DNA of 64,000 bases, taken from assembly GCF_017875645.1 (NCBI RefSeq), contig NZ_JAGGMR010000001.1:4216001-4280000 (forward strand), in the 5' to 3' direction. Below are positions 9,633 through 19,784 of this stretch, in pieces. The position numbers and the translations under genes were made by a program. The DNA is from Nocardia goodfellowii (GTDB lineage Bacteria; Actinomycetota; Actinomycetes; Mycobacteriales; Mycobacteriaceae). Below the pieces are notes generated by a model. The model did not search any database. It had not been told where the DNA came from and was given only the letters and a program-made list of their open reading frames with translations. Every line of letters begins with the position of its first letter. The stretch's first letter is position 1.

Positions 9633-11072
9633 GTGTCGATTGCCCACACCACCGAAGGAATCCTGGACTTCATCCGTGCGGCGGAAGTCGAATACATCGA
9701 CATCCGATTCTGTGATGTACCCGGTGTGCAACAACACTTCTCGGTTCCCGCCGTCATGTTCGGCGACGACCTCGTGCAGAACGGTCTCGCCTTCGACGGA
9801 TCCTCGGTGCGCGGATTCCAGTCCATCCACGAATCCGACATGCTGCTGCTGCCGGATCTGCGCACCGCGCAGTTGGACCCGTTCCGGGGCGCGAAAACCT
9901 TGAACATGAACTGTTTCGTGCACGATCCGCACACGCGCGAGGCCTACAGCCGCGACCCACGCAACGTAGCGCGCAAAGCCGAGGATTATCTGCGCAGCAC
10001 CGGTATCGCCGACACCGCCTACTTCGGGCCGGAAGCCGAGTTCTACATTTTCGACACGGTGCGCTACAGCACGTCGATGAACAGCGCCTTCTACGAGGTG
10101 GATTCGTCGTCGGCGTCGTGGAACACCGGCGAGAAACTGAACCCCGACGGAACGTTGAATCGGGGCTACAAAGTCCGGCCCAAGGGCGGCTACTTCCCGG
10201 TCGCGCCGTACGACCACGACGTCGATCTGCGCGACGAAATGTGCACCAAATTGCAGGCCGCCGGCCTGGAACTGGAGAAGGGACACCACGAGGTCGGCAC
10301 CGCCGGGCAAGCCGAAATCAACTACAAATTCAACACCCTGCTCGCCGCGGCCGATGATTTGCAGCTGTACAAGTACATCATCAAGAACACCGCGTGGAAC
10401 GCCGGGAAGACCGTCACCTTCATGCCCAAGCCCCTGTTCGGCGACAACGGTTCCGGTATGCACGTGCATCAATCACTCTGGAAAGACGGCGAACCGCTCT
10501 TCCACGACGAAGCGGGCTACGCCGGACTGTCCGATCTTGCCCGCCACTACATCGGCGGCCTGCTCCGGCACGCCCCGTCGCTGCTGGCGTTCACCAACCC
10601 GACCGTGAATTCCTACAAACGCCTCGTCCCCGGCTACGAGGCGCCGGTCAACCTGGTCTACAGCCAGCGCAACCGCTCGGCCGCCGTCCGTATCCCGGTC
10701 ACCGGCAGCAACCGTTTCGCCAAACGCCTCGAATTCCGTTGCCCCGACTCCTCCGGCAATCCCTATCTGGCGTTCGCCGCCATGATGATGGCCGGCCTGG
10801 ACGGCATCAAGAACAAAATCGAACCGGCCACCCCCATCGACAAAGACCTCTACGAACTCACCCCGGAGGAATCCGCCGAAGTCACCCAGACCCCGGCCAG
10901 CCTCGAAATCGTCATCGACCGTCTCGAAGCCGACCACGACTACCTGACCGAAGGGAACGTCTTCACCGAAGATCTCCTGGAAAGCTGGATCCGGCTCAAG
11001 CGCGAGACCGAAATCGCCGAAATCAACGTCCGGCCACACCCTTACGAATTCGATCTGTATTTCGACGTGTAG
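9633..11072 (+). CDS. glnA: type I glutamine synthetase
   Basis: A 479-aa dodecameric glutamine synthetase, catalysing ATP-dependent amidation of glutamate with ammonium. It is close to mycobacterial GlnA1 along its whole length: [76 protein letters not shown]. The likely adenylylation tyrosine is conserved in [11 protein letters not shown], so GlnE control is possible. It starts at GTG 9633 behind a good GAGGAGCG site. It stands alone here, without glnE or glnA2 beside it, so it may be an extra copy. Confidence 0.92.
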   Translation: MSIAHTTEGILDFIRAAEVEYIDIRFCDVPGVQQHFSVPAVMFGDDLVQNGLAFDGSSVRGFQSIHESDMLLLPDLRTAQLDPFRGAKTLNMNCFVHDPHTREAYSRDPRNVARKAEDYLRSTGIADTAYFGPEAEFYIFDTVRYSTSMNSAFYEVDSSSASWNTGEKLNPDGTLNRGYKVRPKGGYFPVAPYDHDVDLRDEMCTKLQAAGLELEKGHHEVGTAGQAEINYKFNTLLAAADDLQLYKYIIKNTAWNAGKTVTFMPKPLFGDNGSGMHVHQSLWKDGEPLFHDEAGYAGLSDLARHYIGGLLRHAPSLLAFTNPTVNSYKRLVPGYEAPVNLVYSQRNRSAAVRIPVTGSNRFAKRLEFRCPDSSGNPYLAFAAMMMAGLDGIKNKIEPATPIDKDLYELTPEESAEVTQTPASLEIVIDRLEADHDYLTEGNVFTEDLLESWIRLKRETEIAEINVRPHPYEFDLYFDV

Positions 11073-11104
11073 GCGTTCACCCGGGTTCGAGCATGTGCGC
11101 GGCC

Positions 11105-11860
11105 CTACAGCCTGGCTAGCACCCCGGCCAATCCGCTGTGCCGGACGGTGCTGTCGCCGATGTCCATGCCGTAGGTCACCTCGTGCCACGGCCCGAGCCG
11201 ATGCCAGGCCAGTGCCCGCCGGCGCAGCTCATCGGTGACTCCGTACGCGGCGGCGACCGCCGTCGCGAAGTCGGGCGGCGCGCCGTGCAGCGCCCAGGCC
11301 AGGTCGATCGCCGCATCGCCGAGATGGGCGTCCCCGAAGTCGATCACTCCGGATACCCGGCCGTCGTCCTCCAGCACATGGTCGGGCCCGAGATCGCCGT
11401 GCACGACCGTGTCCGCCGGGAATTCTCGTACTGCCTCGAGCAGTGCCAGCGCCGAATCGTGTTGTGCGACAGGGAGGAACGGCACCACCTCGGCCCGGAA
11501 CCGGGCGAGCTCCGCAACCCGGCTGCGTTCGGTTTCCGTCGCGGGAGGTAACCCGTGCCGGACCGCTTCGGCCGCGGAAATGTCGTGCAGCGCGCGCAGA
11601 AACGTCCCCACCGCCGCACCGTGCTCGGCATTCGGTGACTCGAGCGCCGCACCCGGGACGAGTGCGTGCCGCACGACCAGCGGTGCCTCCGTCACGATCG
11701 TCGGGACCGGCACCGGCAGCGGCAGTAGCGGCGCTAGCCAAGGCAGCAGCCGAGTTTCCCGCCGCAGCTGATCGGCGACCTCCGGCCGTCGCGGTCGCCG
11801 CTCCACCCAGTGGCCGTCGATCAACGCCACGAAGCTGTCCCACCCTTGCGCGAACTCCAT
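11105..11860 (-). CDS. aminoglycoside phosphotransferase-family kinase
   Basis: A 251-aa APH/choline-kinase-like phosphotransferase. The catalytic loop HGDLGPDHVL and the metal-binding DFGDAHLGDAAIDLAW are complete. The N-terminal lobe has a short ATP-binding region (VERRPRRPEVADQLRRE). Such enzymes phosphorylate antibiotics (aminoglycosides, macrolides) or ordinary small alcohols; the MphB-like WHRLGPWHEV segment hints at a macrolide-type pocket but does not prove it. Convergent with glnA and separated from it by 32 bases. Confidence 0.75.
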   Translation of the reverse strand: MEFAQGWDSFVALIDGHWVERRPRRPEVADQLRRETRLLPWLAPLLPLPVPVPTIVTEAPLVVRHALVPGAALESPNAEHGAAVGTFLRALHDISAAEAVRHGLPPATETERSRVAELARFRAEVVPFLPVAQHDSALALLEAVREFPADTVVHGDLGPDHVLEDDGRVSGVIDFGDAHLGDAAIDLAWALHGAPPDFATAVAAAYGVTDELRRRALAWHRLGPWHEVTYGMDIGDSTVRHSGLAGVLARL

Positions 11861-11908
11861 GACCTCACGGTAATGGCGCGATCGGACAGCTCAGGCGGTG
11901 GATGACGT

Positions 11909-13513
11909 TCATGCCGAGACGGGCTGCTTCGCCGTGCCGATCTCGGTCTCGGCCATCGGGTCGAGCGACGGATCGATGTCGATCGTGCGCCGGAGCGGAC
12001 GGTTCGGCAGCAGGGTGGTTGCCAGCAGGGCAACGGCTGCGGCTACCGCGGCGATAAGGAAGATCCGGCCGGTCGCGTCGCCGTAGGAAGCGCGAACGAT
12101 GGTGGCGATGGGTTCGGGCAGGGCCGTGATATTCAGGTTGCTGCCGCCGGAGGCGCTGGTCTGCACGCCGATTTGGGCGAAGCCCGCGGCGGACAGATCA
12201 CTTACCCGAGTGGCGAGGATCGACCCGAGCACCGAAACGCCGATCGCGCCGCCGAAGGTGCGGAAGAAGGCGACGCTGCTCGACGCCGAACCGATGTTGT
12301 GCACGCTGACGGTGTTCTGCACGGCGAGCACCAGGTTCTGCATCATCATGCCGACGCCGAAGCCGACGATGGTGATGTACAGCCCGACCAGCCACAGGTT
12401 CGTGGCGTGATCGATGGTCGAGAGCAGCGCGAAACCGAGCACCAGGAGCGCGCCACCGGTGACGACGAACCCCTTCCACTTGCCGAACCGGGTGATCAAC
12501 TGCCCGGAGCCGACCGAACCGACGAGCATGCCCGCGACCATCGGGATGGTCAGAATGCCCGCGACGGTGGGGGAGTAGCCGCGTGCGGTCTGGAAGTACT
12601 GGCCGAGGAAGGTGGTCGCACCGAACATGCCGACACCGACCGCGATCGAGGCGATGATCGCCAGCCCGGTGGTGTGTTCGGTGATGATCGGCAGCGGGAT
12701 GATCGGCGACTTGGCGCGGGATTCGACCCACAGCGTCGCGAGCAAGAGCAGCACACCCGCACCGACGTAGAGCGCCGATTCCCGGGAGAACCAGGCGTAG
12801 TGACCGGCCTTGCCCGCGAACGAAACCCAGATGAGCAGTACGGAGACACCGCCGGTCAGCAGTGTCGCGCCGAGCCAGTCGATCGAGACGCCCTGCTTGG
12901 TCTCGGTGGGCAGCCGCAGGGTGCGCTGCAACAGCACCAGCGCGATCACGGCGAGCGGAACACAGACGAAGAAGGTCCAGCGCCAGCCGAGCGGACTGTC
13001 GACGATGACGCCGCCGAGGATGGGCCCGCCCGACATCGAGACGGCCATGACGGCACCCATATAGCCGGAGTACCGGCCGCGTTCGCGCGGCGCCACGATC
13101 GAACCGATGATGGCGACGGTGAGTGCGGTCAGCCCGCCCATGCCGACGCCCTGGATCGCGCGGGCGACCAGCAGCACCGGCACATTGTGCGCGATTCCCG
13201 CGATGATCGAGCCGGCGACGAAGATGACGATCGCGGACTGGACCAGCAGCTTCTTATTGAACAGGTCGGCGAATTTGCCCCAGATCGGCGTGGAGGCGGC
13301 GTTGGCCAGCAGCGCTGTCGTGATGACCCAGGCGTACGCGGTTTGTGAACCCTCCAGATCACCGATGATCGTGGGCAACGCGGTCGCGACGATCGTGGTG
13401 CTGAGCAGGGCTGTGAACAGCGCGGCCAGCAAGCCGGTCATGGCTTCCAAAACTTCGCGGTGGGACATTGCGTACGGATCGCGCGGCGTCACCGCCTTGA
13501 CTGAACTAGACAT
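11909..13513 (-). CDS. DHA2-family multidrug MFS efflux transporter
   Basis: A 534-aa 14-TM drug:proton antiporter of the EmrB/QacA type. It shows motif C-like GPILGGVIVD and motif A-like GKFADLFNKKLLV, plus LSTTIVATALPTIIGDLEG at the first membrane helix, a hallmark of DHA2 pumps. Its start overlaps the end of the upstream marR gene by 8 bases (13506-13513), so the pump is translationally coupled to its likely repressor. Confidence 0.9.
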   Translation of the reverse strand: MSSSVKAVTPRDPYAMSHREVLEAMTGLLAALFTALLSTTIVATALPTIIGDLEGSQTAYAWVITTALLANAASTPIWGKFADLFNKKLLVQSAIVIFVAGSIIAGIAHNVPVLLVARAIQGVGMGGLTALTVAIIGSIVAPRERGRYSGYMGAVMAVSMSGGPILGGVIVDSPLGWRWTFFVCVPLAVIALVLLQRTLRLPTETKQGVSIDWLGATLLTGGVSVLLIWVSFAGKAGHYAWFSRESALYVGAGVLLLLATLWVESRAKSPIIPLPIITEHTTGLAIIASIAVGVGMFGATTFLGQYFQTARGYSPTVAGILTIPMVAGMLVGSVGSGQLITRFGKWKGFVVTGGALLVLGFALLSTIDHATNLWLVGLYITIVGFGVGMMMQNLVLAVQNTVSVHNIGSASSSVAFFRTFGGAIGVSVLGSILATRVSDLSAAGFAQIGVQTSASGGSNLNITALPEPIATIVRASYGDATGRIFLIAAVAAAVALLATTLLPNRPLRRTIDIDPSLDPMAETEIGTAKQPVSA

Positions 13514-14000
13514 TCACTTCCTGACTCTCGCTCGAAACGGGCCGGTGGCTCGCCGCGGTGTGGTGCACATGGGTGGTCAGTGCGTTCTTGAGGTTTTGCA
13601 CGGTCGCGCGGGCCTGCTCGGCTTCGTCCTCACTCCAATCGGAGAGGACGGCTTGTAGCCCGCGCGCTCGCGCCAGCCGAACTCGATGCAGCAGGTCGCG
13701 GCCTGCTTCGGTGACCTGGACGACATTGGCGCGGCCGTCGTCGGGGTCGGCGTGGCGACTGATGAAGCCGGATCGGACCAGCTCCGCGACCTGCCTGCTC
13801 AGCACCGACGGGCTGATGCACAGGTGGATGGCCAGGTCGCCCTGCCTACTCGGTCCTTTGGCTTCGAGAATGCCCAGCACCGCAACCGCGCCCGGAAGCA
13901 GTTCATCTTCCTCCGGGTGCAGCAGCGCGAGGCGCATTGCCCGGCCGACCAGGTAGAGCTCCCTGATCAGGCCCTCAGCGGTATCGGCGGACACGGCCAT
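13506..14000 (-). CDS. MarR family transcriptional regulator
   Basis: A 164-aa winged-helix MarR regulator. The DNA-binding core reads GPSRQGDLAIHLCISPSVLS then RQVAELVRSGFISRHADPDDGRANVV, including the wing with D-D-G-R. The start at ATG 14000 is supported by GGAGTGACC directly upstream; an upstream in-frame start at 14036 would cover the operators. It is the first gene of a two-gene operon with the DHA2 pump and probably represses it, released by a pump substrate. Confidence 0.9.
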   Translation of the reverse strand: MAVSADTAEGLIRELYLVGRAMRLALLHPEEDELLPGAVAVLGILEAKGPSRQGDLAIHLCISPSVLSRQVAELVRSGFISRHADPDDGRANVVQVTEAGRDLLHRVRLARARGLQAVLSDWSEDEAEQARATVQNLKNALTTHVHHTAASHRPVSSESQEVNV

Positions 14001-14025
14001 GGTCACTCCAAGCACAAGTTGGTTG

Positions 14026-14068
14026 TTGCAATACACAACTATAATTCATTTACTTGTACTAAGCAACT
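14026..14068. promoter_or_regulatory. twin MarR-type operators
   Basis: Two copies of TTG-N7-CAACT occur just upstream of marR: TTGCAATACACAACT at 14026-14040 and TTGTACTAAGCAACT at 14054-14068, start to start 28 bases apart in an AT-rich pocket. Each has the dyad TTG...CAA typical of MarR sites. Position and duplication fit autoregulation of the marR-MFS operon. Confidence 0.6.
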
Positions 14069-14134
14069 ACATCTCGATGGATCTGTCCCGCGGGGGGGGT
14101 GTGCTGAGAGTTTGCTCGGTGTTGGGTAGGGGCC

Positions 14135-14680
14135 TCAGGCCTCGAGATTTCGGTGCAACTCGACGGCCAGCCGCACCAATTCGGGCATGTGGTCGCCGTC
14201 GGTCGCGGACAACCGGATCGCTTCGTCGACAGGGAAAGCGCGGACTTCCAGAATCTGTTCGCCGTCGGGCGGATTGGTGGGAGTCGAGTCGACGACGACG
14301 TCAGCGGTGCACCACAGCCACGCCTTGTGCGGATGAGCTTGCCAGGGGAGATAGGGGTGCGGGTGGTCGCTGGTGGCGTGGTGGGCGCCGATGCGGTGGA
14401 TCGGACCGATCGGCCGCGCGCCTGCCTCCTCGAGGAGTTCCCGGCGGACGCAGGTATCGATCGGCTCGTTCGCTTCGCGGGTGCCGCCGGGCACCAACCA
14501 GATGTCGCGATCGTCGCGGCACAGCACGATCCGCTCGCCCGCGAAGCAGACGACGTGCACGTTCGTGACCAGTTCGTCCGCCGGGAGCTCGGTGGAGAAT
14601 CGCACGTCGAGGCCGCCCCACTCCCAGCGGGCGGGCTTGTGCAGCAACGGATATCGCTCGGCGAAGCTCACCTCGACCAC
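14135..14680 (-). CDS. Nudix hydrolase
   Basis: A 181-aa Nudix protein. The box is recognisable though slightly unusual: GGTREANEPIDTCVRRELLEEAGARPIG, keeping the REUXEE core (RELLEEAG). The preceding strand ERIVLCRDDRDIWLVPGG is typical. The best start is GTG at 14680, overlapping the end of the upstream phosphatase gene by 13 bases, so translation is probably coupled. Substrate unknown. Confidence 0.8.
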   Translation of the reverse strand: MVEVSFAERYPLLHKPARWEWGGLDVRFSTELPADELVTNVHVVCFAGERIVLCRDDRDIWLVPGGTREANEPIDTCVRRELLEEAGARPIGPIHRIGAHHATSDHPHPYLPWQAHPHKAWLWCTADVVVDSTPTNPPDGEQILEVRAFPVDEAIRLSATDGDHMPELVRLAVELHRNLEA

Positions 14681-16191
14681 GCTATCTCAGCGCCGGGACC
14701 GGAGGCGACGATCGACGGAGCGTCGACGGCCCAGTACCAGTCGTTGTTGCCGCCGGTGAGTTCCCAGGCCACCCGCATGGTGCAGGCGCCGGCGGGGACC
14801 GAGACCTCCAGCTGTTCGAGTTCGGCGGTCACGTCCCCGGTGTAGGTCAGCACCGGCTGTGCGGGTCTGTCATCGAAAGTTACGGTCACCGTGGCTGTTT
14901 CGGCTCGGTGCTTGCGGTAGTGCGAGACGAAGGAGATCGTCGCGGTGGCATTGCCGGAGACCGGCACCGGCGGCGCCACCAGGCGGGAGTTGAAGCGTCC
15001 GCGGAAGATCTTGTCGGCCCACTCGTCGGAATCGGCGACCGCGAACACCCCGCGCGCCCGCACATTGGATTCCCGGGACTGGCCGCGCTGCGCGGCGGTC
15101 CAGAATTCATCGGTCGTGAAAGACCAGCCCCGCCATTCGGTGACGCCGCCGCGCATACCCGTGTTGTCGATGCTCCAGCCCGCGGGCGTGGCATGCGTCC
15201 AGCCGTGCAGTGCCGCCGCGATGTCGGGTTCGTCGACGCGCGTCCGCAGGCCGGGGGCGAGGGTGTCGAACGGATCGGCGGACGGTTCGGTGATCGGCAC
15301 ACCGTCCAGGCCTGCTCGCGCGACGCCGAGAAAGTTCAGCGCTGTCGCCGCGACATCGACGATCCGTGGTTCGATTCGCGGTTGGACGGGTGCGATGCCC
15401 GCACCCGCCGCGATGATGAACGACTGGCGTTCGGCGTGGGAGTTGCCGCCGTGCCCGCCGGCGGGCGTGTGGCCGTGATCGGTCGTCACCAGGAACAGCC
15501 ATTCCTCGGCGTCGAAATCCGGCCGCCGCTGGATCGCACTGATGATCTGCCCGATCTGCCGATCGACCGCCTCGATCGCGGGCCGGTAGCAGGAGCCGGC
15601 GGTCCCGCAGGTGTGGCCGGCCTCGTCGACATTGCCGAGATAGACGAAGGACATGGCCGGGCCGTGCGCGGGGATCCAGGCCGCGGCGTCATCGGCGACC
15701 TTCTGGTCGTTGACCTGATAGTCGTCCCGCAGCACCAGCTTTCGATCGATCGCGTCGCCCAGAATGAAATCGTCGATGTGCTGCCAGTCGACTGCCGCAT
15801 AGGTGGTCGCGCCGGGGACGGCTGCCGCTACCCGGCTCAGCACATCGGGATAGCGTCCGAGATCGTGTCCGGCGAAGTCGTTGCCGAGCACCCGGTGTTT
15901 GTCGGGCCAGACTCCGGTGAGGATGGTGGACCAGCCGGGCCCACTCACCGTCGGCGCGAAAGGCGGTGCGTAGAGCCAGCTCTGCGCGCTGTAACCGGTG
16001 GCCGTCAGCCTGTCCAGGGTGGGTGTATCGGCGGACGGCAGCGAATCCCAGGACAATCCGTCGATGCCGAACAGGACGACATGACGGCTGCCTGTCTGGG
16101 TGTGGCCGGTGGCCGGGGTCAGCGTCGCCAGCAGCGCGAACACGAGCGCGGCCAACGGGAAAATTCGAGGGCGCCGGTCGCGACGAGGCAT
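14668..16191 (-). CDS. secreted alkaline-phosphatase-superfamily phosphodiesterase
   Basis: A 507-aa secreted enzyme of the nucleotide pyrophosphatase/phosphodiesterase branch. The N-terminus MPRRDRRPRIF-PLAALVFALLATLTPATGHT is a Sec signal peptide with probable cleavage after the Ala/Gly stretch. Metal and nucleophile motifs are visible: VVLFGIDGLSWD, SGPGWSTILTGVWPDKH (nucleophile Thr/Ser), NVDEAGH and TTDHGHTPAGGHGG. The ~150-residue C-terminal part (from about FTTDEFW) looks like a beta-sandwich, possibly ligand binding. The frame is open further upstream to 16620, but the signal peptide fixes the start at ATG 16191. Confidence 0.8.
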   Translation of the reverse strand: MPRRDRRPRIFPLAALVFALLATLTPATGHTQTGSRHVVLFGIDGLSWDSLPSADTPTLDRLTATGYSAQSWLYAPPFAPTVSGPGWSTILTGVWPDKHRVLGNDFAGHDLGRYPDVLSRVAAAVPGATTYAAVDWQHIDDFILGDAIDRKLVLRDDYQVNDQKVADDAAAWIPAHGPAMSFVYLGNVDEAGHTCGTAGSCYRPAIEAVDRQIGQIISAIQRRPDFDAEEWLFLVTTDHGHTPAGGHGGNSHAERQSFIIAAGAGIAPVQPRIEPRIVDVAATALNFLGVARAGLDGVPITEPSADPFDTLAPGLRTRVDEPDIAAALHGWTHATPAGWSIDNTGMRGGVTEWRGWSFTTDEFWTAAQRGQSRESNVRARGVFAVADSDEWADKIFRGRFNSRLVAPPVPVSGNATATISFVSHYRKHRAETATVTVTFDDRPAQPVLTYTGDVTAELEQLEVSVPAGACTMRVAWELTGGNNDWYWAVDAPSIVASGPGAEIAWSR

Positions 16192-16333
16192 ACACCTCGT
16201 TGTACCCAGGTGAGATGGAGGCGCTGTGACCGCCGCCCATCTCCTCGGTGAAATCGACCCGAACCCCCGCGAGTTCGCCACCCGCACCTCGTTGTACGGG
16301 CAACCGGCAGTGCTGTGCAGGGCTTTCCGGTTA

Positions 16334-16774
16334 TCAGCGAACTCGCAGGAGCAGGGCTTCCGGGTCGAGGTTTTCGCTCTCGACGCGGAAGGCATTGCGG
16401 AACAACTGCTGGTTGCGGTCGTTGCGGCGCGGCATGCGGCCGCTCTCGGGATTGATCCGGCAGGTGGCCGCGCAGCGCAGCCAGTCCCGGGTGCAGGCGG
16501 CGTCCTGGAAACGGGGGAAATGGAACTTGGGCCCCATCGCCCAGCCCATGGACAGCAGCCCGAGTTGCGCGTCCGCCGGCCAGGAGTTGAAAGCGGCGAA
16601 GGGCATGATGACCGAGCCACTGTGGTGGCGCACCATCCGACCGCGTAACAGTGTTTCCAATTCCGCCAATTGGCGGAATACGGCGGCCGTCTCGTCCGGA
16701 TCGGGAGCGCCAGTCCATGGCGCTCGCAACGGCGCGTTGAACGCCGGCCAGACCTCGCGGACCGAGGCTTTCAT
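16334..16774 (-). CDS. hypothetical protein, faintly lysozyme-like
   Basis: A 146-aa protein starting MKASVREVWPAFNAP. I do not recognise a family with confidence. The segment AAFNSWPADAQLGLLSMGWA-MGPKFHFPRF and the later RDWLRCAATCRI...RRNDRNQQLFRNA recall the C-terminal half of phage-type (GH24-like) lysozymes or similar muramidase-fold proteins, but the catalytic triad is not evident. No signal peptide. It stands alone between the phosphatase and DUF418 genes. Confidence 0.5.
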   Translation of the reverse strand: MKASVREVWPAFNAPLRAPWTGAPDPDETAAVFRQLAELETLLRGRMVRHHSGSVIMPFAAFNSWPADAQLGLLSMGWAMGPKFHFPRFQDAACTRDWLRCAATCRINPESGRMPRRNDRNQQLFRNAFRVESENLDPEALLLRVR

Positions 16775-16820
16775 GCAATCTCCTTGTGGACTAGACGCTT
16801 ACAGCGTGCGCCCCACACCG

Positions 16821-16856
16821 GCGAAAAACACGAGTAGCGCACTACTCGTGTTTCGC
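16821..16856 (-). terminator. intrinsic terminator downstream of DUF418 gene
   Basis: ACACGAGTAG (16829... left) and CTACTCGTGT (16841-16851) form a 10-bp stem with a CGCA loop, extended by AAA/TTT and GCG/CGC. Read on the minus strand the stem is followed by TTTTTCGC. It begins 25 bases after the DUF418 stop codon. Confidence 0.75.
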
Positions 16857-16880
16857 GCCGGGATCAGGTGATCGCGGGTG

Positions 16881-18086
16881 TCAGCGCTCCCGGGCCAGAA
16901 CCCGATAGCTGGTGTGCCACAACCACTCCACCGGTCCGCGTTCGAAACGACGCAACCACAGGTGCGCGGCGGTCACGATGATCAGCGACACCAGCACGTA
17001 CATTCCGACGGTGAACGGAACGTAGGCGCCGGGGGAGACGCGGGCGGCGAGCCCGAAACCCCACCCGTAGCAGAACACCGACGCCACCAGGTTCTGCAGG
17101 ATGTAGCAACTCAGCGCGGTTCGCCCGACCTCGGTGAGTCGCCGGCCCACGAACCCGACCCGCGGCCGCCGCACATAGAACTCGGCGACCAGGGCCAGCA
17201 CCCCGAAGGCCACGAACGGCGCGGTGCCGTACCGGGTGAACACCACGATGTCGCCGCCCACCGCGATGCCGGCCGCGAGGTCGATGGGCGCCGCGACGGC
17301 GCCGGCGATCATGAGCCGCTTGCGGATTCGGGCACCCTCGACGGTGAACAGACCGGCCCGGAACAGCCGCGCACCCGCCAGGAACAACGCCACCGACATG
17401 GCGAACACGAAGATCGCCTCGATTCGGAACGCGCCCGCGTTCTCCAGCCGGAACACCATCAGATCCCAGAACGACCCGTCCGCGTACGGATTCGGATCCA
17501 GCGGCTCGCGCGGCGTGGGCTCCTGCTGCGGCGCGAAGGCCAGAGCCAGGCCGATCAGCGTCAGCATCATGGTGTGCACGCCGGCCGCGATGATCAGCCA
17601 ACGACGTTGCGCCCGTTCACTGGTCGCGAGCACATAGGCGACCACGAGACCGGTCGCCGCGTATCCCATCAGCACGTCGAATTCGGCGACGAGCACGAAG
17701 TTCAGCACACCGTCGAGGAACAGCAGCCCGGCTCGCCACGGATACTTGCCCGGCCAGCGCCGCCCGCCGCGTACCGCGGAGCGCTGCTGGATGGCCAGGC
17801 CGATGCCGAACATGATCGTCAGCAATCCCAGGAACTTGCCCTGCGCCACCTGCTGTAGCACCCGTTCGGTCCACATCCAGCCGCTCTCGCCCGACCGGCC
17901 GAGTTCACTGATGTAGCCGAGTAGCCCCTCCGGATTGGTGAGGATCCAGATATTGGTGCCGAGGGTGCCCAAGAGAGCGATGCCGCGCAGTACGTCGAGC
18001 GCGACCAGTCGGGAGGGCCGCGCCGGCTCCTCCGTTGTACGGTGCCGCCCTGCGTCCGGGCGGGGATCGGCAATCGATTCGGTCAT
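16881..18086 (-). CDS. DUF418 family membrane protein
   Basis: A 401-aa polytopic membrane protein. The N-terminal RLVALDVLRGIALLGTLGTNIW and the C-terminal DUF418 block (LTEVGRTALSCYILQNLVAS, VEWLWHTSYRV) identify the YeiB/DUF418 family, distantly related to acyltransferase-3 and heparan-acetyltransferase membrane folds. Function is unproven. ATG 18086 is chosen because it gives the usual short charged leader before LDVLRG. Divergent from dop, with a ~200-base shared promoter region. Confidence 0.8.
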   Translation of the reverse strand: MTESIADPRPDAGRHRTTEEPARPSRLVALDVLRGIALLGTLGTNIWILTNPEGLLGYISELGRSGESGWMWTERVLQQVAQGKFLGLLTIMFGIGLAIQQRSAVRGGRRWPGKYPWRAGLLFLDGVLNFVLVAEFDVLMGYAATGLVVAYVLATSERAQRRWLIIAAGVHTMMLTLIGLALAFAPQQEPTPREPLDPNPYADGSFWDLMVFRLENAGAFRIEAIFVFAMSVALFLAGARLFRAGLFTVEGARIRKRLMIAGAVAAPIDLAAGIAVGGDIVVFTRYGTAPFVAFGVLALVAEFYVRRPRVGFVGRRLTEVGRTALSCYILQNLVASVFCYGWGFGLAARVSPGAYVPFTVGMYVLVSLIIVTAAHLWLRRFERGPVEWLWHTSYRVLARER

Positions 18087-18284
18087 GTAATGACTATCGG
18101 GTGCCAGCCCTGTGACCAGGGTCCTCCAGAAGTACGACCCCGAGGATGACATCACCGTCCGCCCCTCGTAGGACGCCCGACAGCATCGACTCGGAGACCG
18201 GAACATCCCCTGCCGGAATGACATCGGGCGCGCCGCACCCCGGGTGCGACGGGTTCGGGTCATCGCGTCGCCTAGGCTCGAGGT

Positions 18285-19784
18285 ATGCAGCGCATTATCG
18301 GTATCGAGGTCGAATACGGCATCTCCACTCCCACCGAGCCGTCGGCGAACCCGATTCTCACCTCCACGCAAGCGGTTCTCGCCTATGCCGCCGCCGAGGG
18401 TGTGCCGCGCGCCAAACGAACCCGGTGGGACTACGAGGTGGAGTCCCCACTGCGGGACGCGCGCGGATTCGACCTGTCCCGGATGAACGGCCCGCCCCCG
18501 GTGATCGACGCCGACGAGGTCGGCGCCGCGAACATGATCCTCACCAACGGCGCCCGCCTGTATGTCGACCACGCGCACCCGGAGTACTCGGCTCCCGAGG
18601 TCACCGACGCGCTGGACGCGGTCATCTGGGACAAAGCGGGCGAGCGGGTCATGGAAGCCGCCGCGCGGCACGCCTCCAGCGTGCCCGGCGCACCGCGCCT
18701 GCAGCTGTACAAGAACAACGTCGACGGCAAGGGCGCCTCCTACGGCACCCACGAGAACTACCTGATGAGCCGCGACACCCCGTTCAACCAGATCATCCTC
18801 GGGCTCACCCCCTTCTTCGTGTCCCGCCAGGTCATCTGCGGCTCCGGGCGGGTCGGCATCGGGCAGTCCGGTGACCATGCCGGGTTCCAGCTGTCCCAGC
18901 GCGCCGACTACATCGAGGTCGAGGTCGGCCTGGAGACCACGCTCAAGCGCGGCATCATCAACACCCGCGACGAACCGCACGCCGACGCCGACAAGTACCG
19001 CCGCCTGCACGTCATCATCGGTGACGCCAATCTGGCCGAGATGTCGACGTATTTGAAGGTCGGCACCACCGCCCTGGTGCTCGACTTGATCGAGGCCGGT
19101 GAGGACCTCTCGGATCTGCAGCTGGCCCGTCCGGTCACCGCGGTGCACCAGATCAGCCACGACCCCACCCTGCGCGCGACCGTCGCGCTCGCCGACGGCC
19201 GGGAACTGACCGGTCTGGCCATGCAGCGGCTCTACCACGAGCGCTGTGCCAAGTTCATGGATCGCGAGGGCGTGGACGACCCGCGCGCCCGCGACATTCT
19301 GGACAACTGGGCCATGGTGCTCGATCTGCTCGAACGCGACCCGATGGACACCTCGGACCTGCTGGACTGGACCGCCAAGCTGCGCCTGCTGGAGGGTTAC
19401 CGGCAACGTGAGGGCCTGGCCTGGTCCGCCCCGAAGCTGCACATGATCGACCTGCAGTACTCCGACGTGCGGCTGGACAAGGGCCTCTACAACCGCCTGG
19501 TCGCGCGCGGTTCGATGAAGCGCCTGGTGTCCGAACAGCAGGTGCTCGACGCGATGACCAACGCGCCGACCGACACCCGCGCCTACTTCCGCGGCGAGTG
19601 CCTGCGCCGCTTCGGCGCCGACATCGCGGCCGCCAGTTGGGATTCGGTGATCTTCGATCTCGGCGGTGACTCGCTGGTGCGCATTCCCACGCTGGAACCG
19701 CGCCGCGGCACCAAGGCCCATGTGGGCAAGCTGCTCGACGGGGTGAATTCGGCGGCGGATCTGGTGGAACAGCTGACTACGTGA
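18285..19784 (+). CDS. dop: Dop, Pup deamidase/depupylase
   Basis: A 499-aa carboxylate-amine ligase-fold enzyme. It hydrolyses the C-terminal Gln of Pup to Glu, and also removes Pup from substrates. Signature sequences are [20 protein letters not shown] at the N-terminus (Mg/ATP-binding Glu), [20 protein letters not shown] (Dop loop region), [17 protein letters not shown], and [18 protein letters not shown], shared with PafA. Length is normal for the family. It is 146 bases upstream of pup and same-strand, in the canonical order dop-pup-prcB-prcA. Confidence 0.97.
   Translation: MQRIIGIEVEYGISTPTEPSANPILTSTQAVLAYAAAEGVPRAKRTRWDYEVESPLRDARGFDLSRMNGPPPVIDADEVGAANMILTNGARLYVDHAHPEYSAPEVTDALDAVIWDKAGERVMEAAARHASSVPGAPRLQLYKNNVDGKGASYGTHENYLMSRDTPFNQIILGLTPFFVSRQVICGSGRVGIGQSGDHAGFQLSQRADYIEVEVGLETTLKRGIINTRDEPHADADKYRRLHVIIGDANLAEMSTYLKVGTTALVLDLIEAGEDLSDLQLARPVTAVHQISHDPTLRATVALADGRELTGLAMQRLYHERCAKFMDREGVDDPRARDILDNWAMVLDLLERDPMDTSDLLDWTAKLRLLEGYRQREGLAWSAPKLHMIDLQYSDVRLDKGLYNRLVARGSMKRLVSEQQVLDAMTNAPTDTRAYFRGECLRRFGADIAAASWDSVIFDLGGDSLVRIPTLEPRRGTKAHVGKLLDGVNSAADLVEQLTT

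Noticed and set aside
16192..16620. N-terminal extension of the secreted phosphatase
   Set aside because: The signal peptide begins at 16191; the extension overlaps another gene and is low-complexity.
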